A stretch of 64,000 nucleotides of DNA from Acidobacteriota bacterium (lineage in GTDB: Bacteria > Acidobacteriota > Vicinamibacteria > Vicinamibacterales > CAVVIG01). The stretch's first letter is position 1, and the number at the start of each line of letters is the position of its first letter. The stretch spans positions 36,077 through 100,076 of the forward strand of contig JACPZW010000043.1 of assembly GCA_016195265.1 (NCBI GenBank), written 5' to 3'. The notes beneath the pieces are model-generated. The model ran no database searches. It was given only the letters and a program-made list of their open reading frames with translations, and was not told where the DNA came from. The position numbers and the translations under genes are program-made. Shown piece by piece: positions 57,182 to 64,000 of the stretch.

Positions 57182-57309
57182 GTGTTTACTGTACGGGTTT
57201 CCGAACTGCCCGGCAAGCCTTCACACTGCTGACTCTCGTTGACGTTGGGAGTGGGACGCGCGAGGATAGGGCGCACCAAGACTGACAATTTGCGCCGGAG
57301 GAGGGACCG

Positions 57310-59403
57310 ATGACTGCAGGCACGAAGTATCGAGTGCGGGCAGCGCTGCTGGCGTTCGCATTGGCCGGCGCGATTTCCTCGATCGTCCAGACGCAGAGCA
57401 GGCCCGCCGCACCGGTCGCGATCGACCCCGACGACATCGGCGGCGTCGTCACCAGCGGGAACGGTCCCGAGGCCGGCGTGTGGGTGATCGCCGAGACTTC
57501 CGATCTGCCGACGAAGTTCGCCAGGATCGTGGTCACAGACGATCAGGGGCGCTACGTCCTGCCGGATCTCCCACGAGCGAACTACCAGGTCTTCGTCCGC
57601 GGGTACGGGCTCGTGGATTCGGCACGAGTCCCTGCGAAAGTTGGGCAGCGTCTTGATCTCAAAGCCATCGTCGCACCGGACGGACGCGCCGCCGCGCAAG
57701 TCTATCCAGCAAATTACTGGCTGAGCCTCATGGAGATTCCGAAGGGAGAGGTGTCCGACAAGGACGTGCTCCTGGAAACCAAGGCGTGCTACTCGTGCCA
57801 TCAAGTCGGCGATCTTGTGACGCGCGAGATTTCGAAGAACCTCGGCTCGTACACGTCCAGCCTTGACGCCTGGGATCATCACGTGACGGTGGGACCGAAT
57901 GGGCCCGGCATGACCGCCAACTTCAAACGGATGGGCGCGCAGCGGAAGGCGTACGCCGACTGGACCGATCGCATCGCCGCGGGCGCGTATCCCCAGGCGC
58001 CGCCGCGTCCGGCCGGCGTCGAGCGCAATCTCGTGATCTCGATGTGGGACTGGGCGCTGCCGACCAGCAGACGGACTGATGTGGCCGCCACCGACGAGCG
58101 CACGCCGACGATGAACGCGAACGGGCTGATCTACGGATCGATCCAGAGCTCGGACATCATCGCCGTGCTCGACCCGCGCGAGAACAAGGCGACCGAGATC
58201 AAGCTGCCGTCCAACGCTCCCCGAATCGACACGGACACGCCGGCGTCTCCGTATTGGGGCGACGAGAAGATCTGGCAACGGTCAGCCGATCCTCGGAGCG
58301 TCGTGATGGACAGCCGCGGACGTGTCTTCGTGACGGCCCGGATTCGCGCGCCGCAGGATCAGCCCGCGTTTTGTAAAGACGGTTCGAACAAGTTCTCCAA
58401 GTACTTCCCGCTCGCGGGCCCGAGCGCCAGGCAGGTCGAGCTGTACGACCAGAAGACGAAACAGATCACGATGATCGACACGTGTTTCGCCGCGGACCAC
58501 AACCACTTCGACGACAAGGACGCGATCATTTTCGGTCAGAACAACGTCGTCGGCTGGCTCGACACGACGACGTTCGACAAGACCCACGACGCCGCCGCGT
58601 CGCAGGGATGGTGTCCGGCGGTACTCGACACCAACGGCGACGGGAAGATCACCGAGTGGACCGAACCGAATCAACCGATCGATCCGAAGAAGGATCACCG
58701 GATCAATTTCGGATGCTACGGGGTGGCCATCAATCCGATCGATGGCAGCCTGTGGTGCTCGGGCATCGGCGTGAGGGACAAGACGCTCATGCGCCTCGAG
58801 CGAGGACCCAATCCGCCGCAAACGTGCAAGGCGGAAGTCTACGTACCGCCGCCTGACAAGATGCCGTTGCCCGGCTCGGGCGGCGTCGCCATCGGCACGG
58901 ATGGTCTCGTGTGGCAGAACTGGCGCGGCGCGCACGAGATGTTGAGCTTCGACCGGCGCAAGTGCAAGGTGCTGAACGGACCCGACGCCACCGGGCAGCA
59001 GTGCCCGGAAGGGTGGACCGTGTACACGAAGCCGGGCCCCAGGTTCCAGGGGGCCGCCGACTATGCGAGCACGGACATGCTGTACATGACCGAGATCGAT
59101 CGGGACAACACGCTCGGTCTCGGGAAGGACGTCGTGCTATCCGGCGACGTCAACGCCGACTCGTTCTTCGTCGTGATGCCGCAGGGCGGTCAGATGACGA
59201 CATTAACGCTGCGCGTGCCGTACCCGCTGGGCTTCGCCGCTCGGGCGGGATCGGGCCGGATCGACGATCCGAACGCCGGCTGGAAAGGTCGCGGGTTCTG
59301 GTCGAGCTATTCGATGTACACGCCGTGGCACCAGGAAGGCGGCAAGGGGACACGGCCGAAAGTTGTGAAGTTCCAGATCCGGCCGAATCCGCTCGCGAAA
59401 TAG
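57310..59403 (+). CDS. Multi-domain c-type cytochrome with carboxypeptidase-regulatory and beta-propeller domains
   Basis: The 697-residue protein has a signal peptide (to about 27), a CarboxypepD_reg-like domain (about 42-120), and a single heme-binding motif C160-YSC-H164 within KACYSCHQVGDL. A long propeller-like C-terminal region follows, with repeated SVVMDSRGRVFVTAR and GVAIGTDGLVWQNW blocks. It is likely periplasmic and redox-active; the partner is unknown. A GGAGGAGG ribosome-binding site precedes the ATG. A paralogue fragment of its 3' part lies 1.3 kb downstream (60552-60638). Confidence 0.82.
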   Translation: MTAGTKYRVRAALLAFALAGAISSIVQTQSRPAAPVAIDPDDIGGVVTSGNGPEAGVWVIAETSDLPTKFARIVVTDDQGRYVLPDLPRANYQVFVRGYGLVDSARVPAKVGQRLDLKAIVAPDGRAAAQVYPANYWLSLMEIPKGEVSDKDVLLETKACYSCHQVGDLVTREISKNLGSYTSSLDAWDHHVTVGPNGPGMTANFKRMGAQRKAYADWTDRIAAGAYPQAPPRPAGVERNLVISMWDWALPTSRRTDVAATDERTPTMNANGLIYGSIQSSDIIAVLDPRENKATEIKLPSNAPRIDTDTPASPYWGDEKIWQRSADPRSVVMDSRGRVFVTARIRAPQDQPAFCKDGSNKFSKYFPLAGPSARQVELYDQKTKQITMIDTCFAADHNHFDDKDAIIFGQNNVVGWLDTTTFDKTHDAAASQGWCPAVLDTNGDGKITEWTEPNQPIDPKKDHRINFGCYGVAINPIDGSLWCSGIGVRDKTLMRLERGPNPPQTCKAEVYVPPPDKMPLPGSGGVAIGTDGLVWQNWRGAHEMLSFDRRKCKVLNGPDATGQQCPEGWTVYTKPGPRFQGAADYASTDMLYMTEIDRDNTLGLGKDVVLSGDVNADSFFVVMPQGGQMTTLTLRVPYPLGFAARAGSGRIDDPNAGWKGRGFWSSYSMYTPWHQEGGKGTRPKVVKFQIRPNPLAK

Positions 59404-59447
59404 AGCAATATACCTGCTACGATGCTCAGGAAGAAGGTGACCTCGAC

Positions 59448-60188
59448 GTGACCACCGGCAAATCCAGGCTCGGCGGCGACCCGTACCGTGGGCAGGATCC
59501 GCGCCTGCTCGCCGCCTATACGACGTCCGAAGCCGCCCGATACCTGCGCATTCCGGAGCGCACCTTGTTCGACTGGGCCTTCGGCTACGCCTACCGGGTG
59601 AAGCGCGAGCGCCGACAGATGTCGGCGCTGATCAGAGTCGCGAACGAGGATCGGCACCTTCTTTCGTTCACCAACCTGGCGGAGTTGCACGTTCTCGACG
59701 CCTTGCGACGCGTGCACCAGGTCCGCATGAAGAAGATTCGGCAGACCGTGCTGTACCTGACGCGAGAGTTCAAGACGGATCATCCTCTGGTCCACCAGGA
59801 CATGTGGACCGACGGCGCCAGCGTCTTCATCGACCATTACGGCGATCTCGTGAACGCTTCGCAGGAGGGTCAGCTCGCCATGCGCCAAGTCGTGGAGGCG
59901 CATCTGCGGCGAATCGAGCGCGACGTCACAGGAATTGTCCGGCTGTTTCCTCTCACGCGGAAACGTCCGGCCGTTGAATACGTCGCGGACGAGCCACGAA
60001 TCATTGCCATCGACCCGCGAGTCGCGTTCGGTCGACCGGTGATCGCAGGCTCTCGCATTCCTACCGCGGAGATCGCGGAGCGCTTCAAGGCAGGCGAATC
60101 GCTCAAGGACCTCTCGGCGGACTTCAGGCGATCGATTGAGGAAATCGAAGAAGCGGTCCGCGTCGAGCTCGAGCTCGAAGCCGCCTGA
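59448..60188 (+). CDS. DUF433-type antitoxin with N-terminal MerR-like helix-turn-helix
   Basis: From the GTG at 59448 the 246-residue protein has an N-terminal MerR-type HTH (YTTSEAARYLRIPERTLFDW) and a middle linker region. The C-terminal DUF433 domain (RVAFGRPVIAGSRIPTAEIAERFKAGESL) is the usual partner of DUF5615 PIN-like toxins. The toxin gene downstream is broken. The antitoxin is intact and may still repress its promoter. Confidence 0.8.
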   Translation: MTTGKSRLGGDPYRGQDPRLLAAYTTSEAARYLRIPERTLFDWAFGYAYRVKRERRQMSALIRVANEDRHLLSFTNLAELHVLDALRRVHQVRMKKIRQTVLYLTREFKTDHPLVHQDMWTDGASVFIDHYGDLVNASQEGQLAMRQVVEAHLRRIERDVTGIVRLFPLTRKRPAVEYVADEPRIIAIDPRVAFGRPVIAGSRIPTAEIAERFKAGESLKDLSADFRRSIEEIEEAVRVELELEAA

Positions 60189-60528
60189 CCAACCGCTCAC
60201 GTTCTTTGTCGATGAGTAGACGCTCGCCGACGTCTTCGGTAAAGGAATGAAGGACGTCGACTGGTTGACCGCGCTGCAGGGCCAAGACTGGATCGTCCTC
60301 ACGAAAGACAAGAACATCAGGCGCCGGCCGTTGGAGGCGCAAGCGCTCATCGCGGCAAATCTGCGCGTGTTCGTCGTCACAGCGACTGACTTGACCGGGG
60401 ATGAAACCGGTCAGGTGATCGTGAGGGCTCTTCCCAGGATCCGGCGATTCTGCAAGAAGCATAGAGCGCCGTTCATCGGCGGCATTACGCGCAACTCAGA
60501 GGTCACGTCGCTGAAGATTCACGACTAA
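60184..60528 (+). pseudogene. PIN-like toxin (DUF5615 family), inactivated
   Basis: The family N-terminus PLTFFVDE, carrying the catalytic aspartate, is followed at once by a TAG at 60217. A short segment then replaces the usual middle residues, and the rest (GKGMKDVDWLTALQGQDWIVLTKDKNIRRRPLE to the C-terminal GGITRNSEVT) is intact. An ATG at 60247 could still make an N-terminally truncated protein without the first acidic residue, which should be inactive. The antitoxin upstream is complete. Confidence 0.8.
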
Positions 60529-60551
60529 CGTACGATCCGGCCGGCGGCGCG

Positions 60552-60638
60552 GACTCGTTCTTCGTCGTGATGCCGCAGGGCGGTCAGATGACGACGATGA
60601 CGCTGCGCGTGCCGTACCCGCTGGGACTCGCCGCTCGG
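60552..60638 (+). pseudogene. Fragment of a second multi-domain cytochrome gene
   Basis: These 87 bp match 59158-59244 of the cytochrome gene at 82 of 87 positions, in the same orientation. Nothing else of the copy remains. It marks a lost tandem paralogue, with the DUF433/PIN module lying between the two. Confidence 0.85.
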
Positions 60639-60735
60639 CCGAAGGAGTGGTTTCTAGGGCGCCTGATCCCATGGTCTTGTGTTGTTCGTTCAGTCGTACA
60701 CTCGATGTGCTAAATTCTTGACCACCAGTACCCCA

Positions 60736-61581
60736 TTGAAAACGGCTGCGCGCCCGCTGAAGGAAGAGATCTATCCCGTTACCGTCGATCTGCCGGCGCG
60801 AGAACTCCTGCGCCCGCCTTTGAAGTGGGCCGGCGGAAAACGCTGGCAGCTCCCGCACCTCGAGCCGCGCTGGAAGAACCACGAGAATCGCCGTCTCGTC
60901 GAACCATTCTGTGGAGGGCTAGCGGTCACGACGGGGCTCTTGCCGCGGAGGGCACTCCTCAACGACATCAATCCGCACGTCATCCATTTCTACAATTGGC
61001 TGAAGCGCGGCCTCACCATCTCGTTCGAGATGGCGAACAACGAGGCGAAGTACTACAAGGCCCGCGTTCGATTCAACGAGCTGCTGCAGAACGGCAAAGC
61101 GAGCACGGCGGAAGCTGCAGGGCTCTTCTACTACCTCAATCGAACCGGCTACAACGGCCTCTGCCGATTCAACAGCAAGGGCGGCTTCAACGTTCCGTTC
61201 GGCAGCTACGCGAACATCAACTACAAGATCGACTTTTCGGAATTCAAAGCGGCCTTCGCGAACTGGACGTTCACGAGCACCGACTTCGAGAAGATCCCGA
61301 TCGAGGATAACGATTTCATCTACGCCGACCCGCCCTACGACGTCGAGTTCACGCAGTACTCCAAGGGCGGTTTCGATTGGGACGAGCAGGAACGCGCGGC
61401 CGAGTGGCTTTCAAAACACAAAGGGCCGGTCATTCTCTCGAACCAAGCGACAGCACGGATCGTGAATCTGTACCGCTCGCTCAAGTTCACTCTCAAGTTC
61501 CTCAATGCTCCGCGCCGGATCAGTTGCACAGGCGATCGAACGCCGGCGCCGGAAGTCCTCGCCATTCGAAACCTGAAGTAA
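60736..61581 (+). CDS. dam: DNA adenine methyltransferase, Dam/DpnM type
   Basis: The 281-residue protein from the TTG at 60736 has the alpha-class motifs: PPLKWAGGKRW (SAM site, residues 28-36), VEPFCGGLAV and DPPYD (198-202). The recognition segment NRTGYNGLCRFNSKGGFNVPFG is typical of GATC-specific enzymes such as Dam and DpnM. It most likely methylates adenine in GATC; specificity is inferred from that signature. A longer GTG start at 60679 is possible but adds unconserved residues. It is the first gene of a tightly packed four-gene operon. Confidence 0.88.
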   Translation: MKTAARPLKEEIYPVTVDLPARELLRPPLKWAGGKRWQLPHLEPRWKNHENRRLVEPFCGGLAVTTGLLPRRALLNDINPHVIHFYNWLKRGLTISFEMANNEAKYYKARVRFNELLQNGKASTAEAAGLFYYLNRTGYNGLCRFNSKGGFNVPFGSYANINYKIDFSEFKAAFANWTFTSTDFEKIPIEDNDFIYADPPYDVEFTQYSKGGFDWDEQERAAEWLSKHKGPVILSNQATARIVNLYRSLKFTLKFLNAPRRISCTGDRTPAPEVLAIRNLK

Positions 61582-61998
61582 ATGACTCCGCGCAACACGC
61601 GCACGGGCGGCGTGTTGGAGCAGATGGTTCTCCCGGCCCTCGATCAGGGCGGCTACAAGTACAAAGTTCAGGTCAACATCGGTCAGCGGCTCGGATGCGG
61701 GCAGCACTTCGTCGACGTTATCGCCGAGAAAGACGGGCGTGTCGTTTTGGTCTCGATGAAGTGGCAGCAGGTCTCCGGGACGGCCGAGCAAAAAGTCCCG
61801 TTCGAGATCATCTGCCTCCTTGAGGCTCTGGAAAATGCACAGTTCGGCAAAGCGTACTTGGTCCTCGGCGGGGAGGGCTGGACCCTGCGAAATTTCTACG
61901 TCGGCGACGGGCTCAAGAAGTACATTGGGTACGCGGACAGAGTGGAAATCCTCACTCTTGAATCGTTCGTAGGAAGGGCCAATGACGGGAAGCTGTAA
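61582..61998 (+). CDS. PD-(D/E)XK-like restriction endonuclease
   Basis: The 138-residue protein begins directly after the methylase stop. Residues E13, D45 (HFVDVIAE), S58-M-K60 and Q62 (VLVSMKWQQV) trace a PD-(D/E)XK core in which the usual acidic residue of the last motif is serine. Small standalone nucleases of this type accompany Dam-like methylases in restriction-modification systems. It would cut unmethylated target DNA, most likely GATC-containing. Family assignment is by motif pattern and gene order, not by strong global match. Confidence 0.7.
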   Translation: MTPRNTRTGGVLEQMVLPALDQGGYKYKVQVNIGQRLGCGQHFVDVIAEKDGRVVLVSMKWQQVSGTAEQKVPFEIICLLEALENAQFGKAYLVLGGEGWTLRNFYVGDGLKKYIGYADRVEILTLESFVGRANDGKL

Positions 61999-62243
61999 TG
62001 GCCGACGACACGACGCAACGCGCTGCATTTCAGTTCCTGCGGCAGCATCTACAGAGCCAAGAACCCTTCACGATTGAAGAGTTCATCACCGCTACCGGGT
62101 GGGACAAGCCCGGCACCCTCAACACCTACCTGCGCAAGCAATACAAAGGGCTGATCGAAAAGGTCGATGACACGCATCTTCGGGTTCAAAGTCAGAAATT
62201 AGGGGAACAATATACTTGCGACATCAGCCGCCGAGGGCCATAA
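61998..62243 (+). CDS. Small winged-helix-like protein
   Basis: The 81-residue product starts on the last base of the nuclease stop (TAATG). FTIEEFITATGWDKPGTLNTYLRKQYKGLIEKVDDTHLRV suggests a winged helix. It may be a controller of the restriction-modification genes or a structural partner of the next protein. Its stop overlaps the HEPN gene start in the same way. Confidence 0.6.
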   Translation: MADDTTQRAAFQFLRQHLQSQEPFTIEEFITATGWDKPGTLNTYLRKQYKGLIEKVDDTHLRVQSQKLGEQYTCDISRRGP

Positions 62244-63163
62244 TGAGCCCCGGTAAGGCTGAGTCTGTCACCTTCCCCGCCAAGGACCAAGCGGTCTGGC
62301 CGTGGCAGGCCGAGCCTTACCGGCTCTGGAGCCTGCTGGAAATGCTTCAATTTTCTGCCAATGGATTCTTTTGGTGCGGACGCGCTCTAAGAAGCGTTAG
62401 GGCCGACTGCTTGGCCGCAGCAGCGGTGTGTGTCGATGGCGAGCCTGGATTTGCGGTGTATCAGTTCATTGATGGCAAGGCTAGAGACAAGGCGCTTTCC
62501 TCGCTGGAGGCAGTAGAAACACATTGCCGACACGTCGGGATGACAATCACTGCCGACATGGCGAAGGACTTGATCGATACGTTGAGAGGAGGGGCCAAAC
62601 AGAGTTTTGATTGGCTGATTAACCAGACTGACACCATTGAGCGTTTAGCTGAGAAGGAACTGAAGGGAAAGTTGTTTCTGTACATCCCGCCAGAAAGGGC
62701 GAAATTTTGGCCGACGCGGACCGATCCGCACCCGTTTGGAAATGTAGTCGCGGAGAAGTTCCCATCGGTAGCCTATGACGTTGAAAACAGCGCATTGTGT
62801 TTGGCGACGATGCGGTCAACGGCCGCTGTCTTTCACCTGATGCGCGTCGTGGAAATCGGCCTGTCCATTCTCGGGCGAGTGTTCGACGTGTCACTAACAC
62901 GAACGAACTGGGCGCCTGCAATTAGCGAGATCGAACGCAAGATCAGGGAGATGCACACCGATCCCGCATGGAAACACCTCCCGGACTGCAAAGACCAGCA
63001 GGAGTTCTACGCGCACGCCGCAACCCACTTCGCCATCATCAAGGACGCGTGGCGCAATCACACAATGCACGCCCGAGGAAAGTACACAGAGGACGAAGCG
63101 GAGCGGATTTTTGAGAGCGTGAAAGCATTTATGCAAAAGCTCGCAGAGAAGCTGGCGGAATGA
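62243..63163 (+). CDS. HEPN-domain protein in a restriction-modification operon
   Basis: The 306-residue protein starts by TAATG overlap. The C-terminal part contains WRNHTMHARGKYTEDEA with R271-x4-H276, the RX4-6H catalytic signature of HEPN ribonucleases, within a helical region. The middle shows DVENSALCLATMRSTAAVFHLMRVVEIGL, a helical segment common in uncharacterised HEPN-type proteins. It is AT-richer than core genes. It could be an RNase of an abortive defence arm or simply a cargo gene; activity is unproven. Confidence 0.65.
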   Translation: MSPGKAESVTFPAKDQAVWPWQAEPYRLWSLLEMLQFSANGFFWCGRALRSVRADCLAAAAVCVDGEPGFAVYQFIDGKARDKALSSLEAVETHCRHVGMTITADMAKDLIDTLRGGAKQSFDWLINQTDTIERLAEKELKGKLFLYIPPERAKFWPTRTDPHPFGNVVAEKFPSVAYDVENSALCLATMRSTAAVFHLMRVVEIGLSILGRVFDVSLTRTNWAPAISEIERKIREMHTDPAWKHLPDCKDQQEFYAHAATHFAIIKDAWRNHTMHARGKYTEDEAERIFESVKAFMQKLAEKLAE

Positions 63164-63171
63164 CGTTGCGG

Positions 63172-63318
63172 CTAACGCTTCGCAGCCCGTTGCTTAGCCC
63201 GCTGTTTCTGCCATTTCCGATCTTCGCGCTCGACTTCTTCTTTAGGAACGGCGATGACGCGCTTCGTGAGATTCGACAATCGCTCCATCGGCGTCTTGCC
63301 AGCGATCGTAACTTTCAT
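63172..63318 (-). CDS. Small basic protein, phage-like
   Basis: A 48-residue Lys/Arg-rich product (MKVTIAGKTPMERLSNLTKR ... KQRAKQRAAKR) starts at 63318, overlapping the stop of the next upstream gene (ATGA), and ends 9 bp from the HEPN gene stop, facing it. It is the last of three coupled minus-strand genes. No family named. Confidence 0.55.
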   Translation of the reverse strand: MKVTIAGKTPMERLSNLTKRVIAVPKEEVEREDRKWQKQRAKQRAAKR

Positions 63319-63566
63319 GGACGCACCTTTTGTGCTTTCTGAACGTTCTCTGCGGCCAGGAGTAGAGCGATTGCCAGACGTCTCGCGTTCTCTGGTGCCA
63401 TGTTTAGGGCGCGTGAGTTTTTTGAACTATAGCGCGGACCCATCCGAAGTCCGACGCTCGGAGTCAGTCCGAAAACATCTGCCGGGTTCTCGAACACGAA
63501 CACGGCATTCGAGGAATCCTCCACTACTGGCTTCGGTTGCTGTGAGCGAGGTGATTTACGAAACAT
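63315..63566 (-). CDS. Small protein, phage-like
   Basis: From the ATG at 63566, with GGGAGG five bases upstream, the 83-residue product has a mixed middle (VEDSSNAVFVFENPADVFGL) and a helical end (ENARRLAIALLLAAENVQKAQ). It overlaps both neighbours, so all three small genes form one unit. No family named. Confidence 0.55.
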   Translation of the reverse strand: MFRKSPRSQQPKPVVEDSSNAVFVFENPADVFGLTPSVGLRMGPRYSSKNSRALNMAPENARRLAIALLLAAENVQKAQKVRP

Positions 63567-63825
63567 TTTGCCTCCCTGCCGCGCGAGCGAATCGCTGTCT
63601 TGCCTCCTTCTTGAGGCGGGTGATGTTTTCGATGAGGCGATCAGCGTGTGCGTCGAATTGGTCTGGTCCGTACTCCATTGGCGTAAGGCAGTGGACCGGT
63701 TCCTTGAAGCCGTTAACCACACCGGTCGTGAAGGTCTGGACGTAAATGCGCGCCAAGGGCGGCCGAGCGAGTGGGTCATCCGCTTCTGGTTCGAAGATCA
63801 ACCCGAGGGCTTGGTATTGGGACAT
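63556..63825 (-). CDS. Small protein, phage-like
   Basis: The 89-residue product from the ATG at 63825 ends with a charged helix (RLIENITRLKKEARQRFARAAG). It is the first of the three coupled genes; its promoter must lie in the 57 bp before the IS-like end. No family named. Confidence 0.5.
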   Translation of the reverse strand: MSQYQALGLIFEPEADDPLARPPLARIYVQTFTTGVVNGFKEPVHCLTPMEYGPDQFDAHADRLIENITRLKKEARQRFARAAGRQNVS

Positions 63826-63916
63826 CGCTTTGCCTTTCTTCCACGTTTCAATTCCGGGGAGGTGAGCTTGATCCGATTTCGTGGACACTTTCCGAAGGGC
63901 GGATACGATGTCCAGA

Positions 63917-64000
63917 ATGGGATCACGCAAAACGGGACGGCGAGCGCGGCGGCAGTTCACGGAGGAGTTCAGGGCCGGGGCGGTCCGGCTGGTGCTGGAC
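63917..64000 (+). mobile_element. Left end of an IS3/IS911-type insertion sequence, transposase OrfA start
   Basis: From the ATG at 63917 the frame reads GSRKTGRRARRQFTEEFRAGAVRLVLD, the typical helix-turn-helix N-terminus of IS3-family OrfA. The window ends inside it. The terminal inverted repeat probably starts near 63882 (TGGACACTT), but the other end is outside the window, so the boundary is tentative. Confidence 0.75.

Overview
The window looks like chromosome from a soil-type Acidobacteriota, most likely Vicinamibacteria-like. It is GC-rich throughout. It encodes a von Willebrand factor A protein of the type named after Acidobacteria, a large TonB-receptor-like protein with a carboxypeptidase-regulatory N-terminus, a DUF1501/DUF1800 pair, and beta-propeller and c-type cytochrome proteins. 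The assignment is inferred from gene content; no rRNA is present.

Layout. Positions 1-10.5 kb hold a long minus-strand run read from bactofilin down to a cyclophilin: bactofilin, methyltransferase, SAM-hydrolase (DUF62), acyl-CoA dehydrogenase, glpX, an MFS transporter, tsaC/sua5, hflX, a TPR-SLH lipoprotein, pgsA and a peptidyl-prolyl isomerase. Positions 10.6-20.4 kb hold tRNA thiolation and sulfur trafficking (cysteine desulfurase, mnmA), the thioredoxin system (trxA, trxB), glgA, a B12-binding radical SAM protein, fdhE and a D-Ala-D-Ala carboxypeptidase. Positions 20.6-31.5 kb hold the TonB-receptor-like protein, a membrane/spermidine-synthase-like/TPR fusion, an orphan DNA methyltransferase, the VWFA protein and a response regulator. 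Positions 31.5-36.1 kb hold hemE-hemH-hemY, an arginase-family enzyme and a second response regulator. A tRNA-Lys at 36.25 kb carries a 1.4-kb mini-island bounded by perfect 45-bp repeats. Positions 37.9-53.3 kb return to core genes: a B3-type metallo-beta-lactamase homologue, the DUF1501/DUF1800 pair, NfeD-SPFH, a GT87-like protein, tRNA-Glu, the aat-clpS-clpA N-degron set and an esterase. From 53.4 kb on the region is accessory: decayed genes, antitoxin-like genes with no intact toxin, a Dam-type restriction-modification operon ending in a HEPN protein, a small phage-like gene cluster, and the left end of an IS3-type element cut by the window edge.

Two features stand out. First, many same-strand gaps between core genes are filled by short low-complexity repeats built from a few 'words' that differ from gap to gap. 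These often supply the stop codon of one gene or the start of the next, often form inverted repeats, and in one case sit inside a coding sequence. They were not seen in the accessory DNA beyond 54 kb. Second, several decayed genes keep both ends and have lost the middle. The best candidates for a new system are the intergenic repeats, the tRNA-Lys island with its LAGLIDADG-HTH protein, and the methylase-nuclease-wHTH-HEPN operon.
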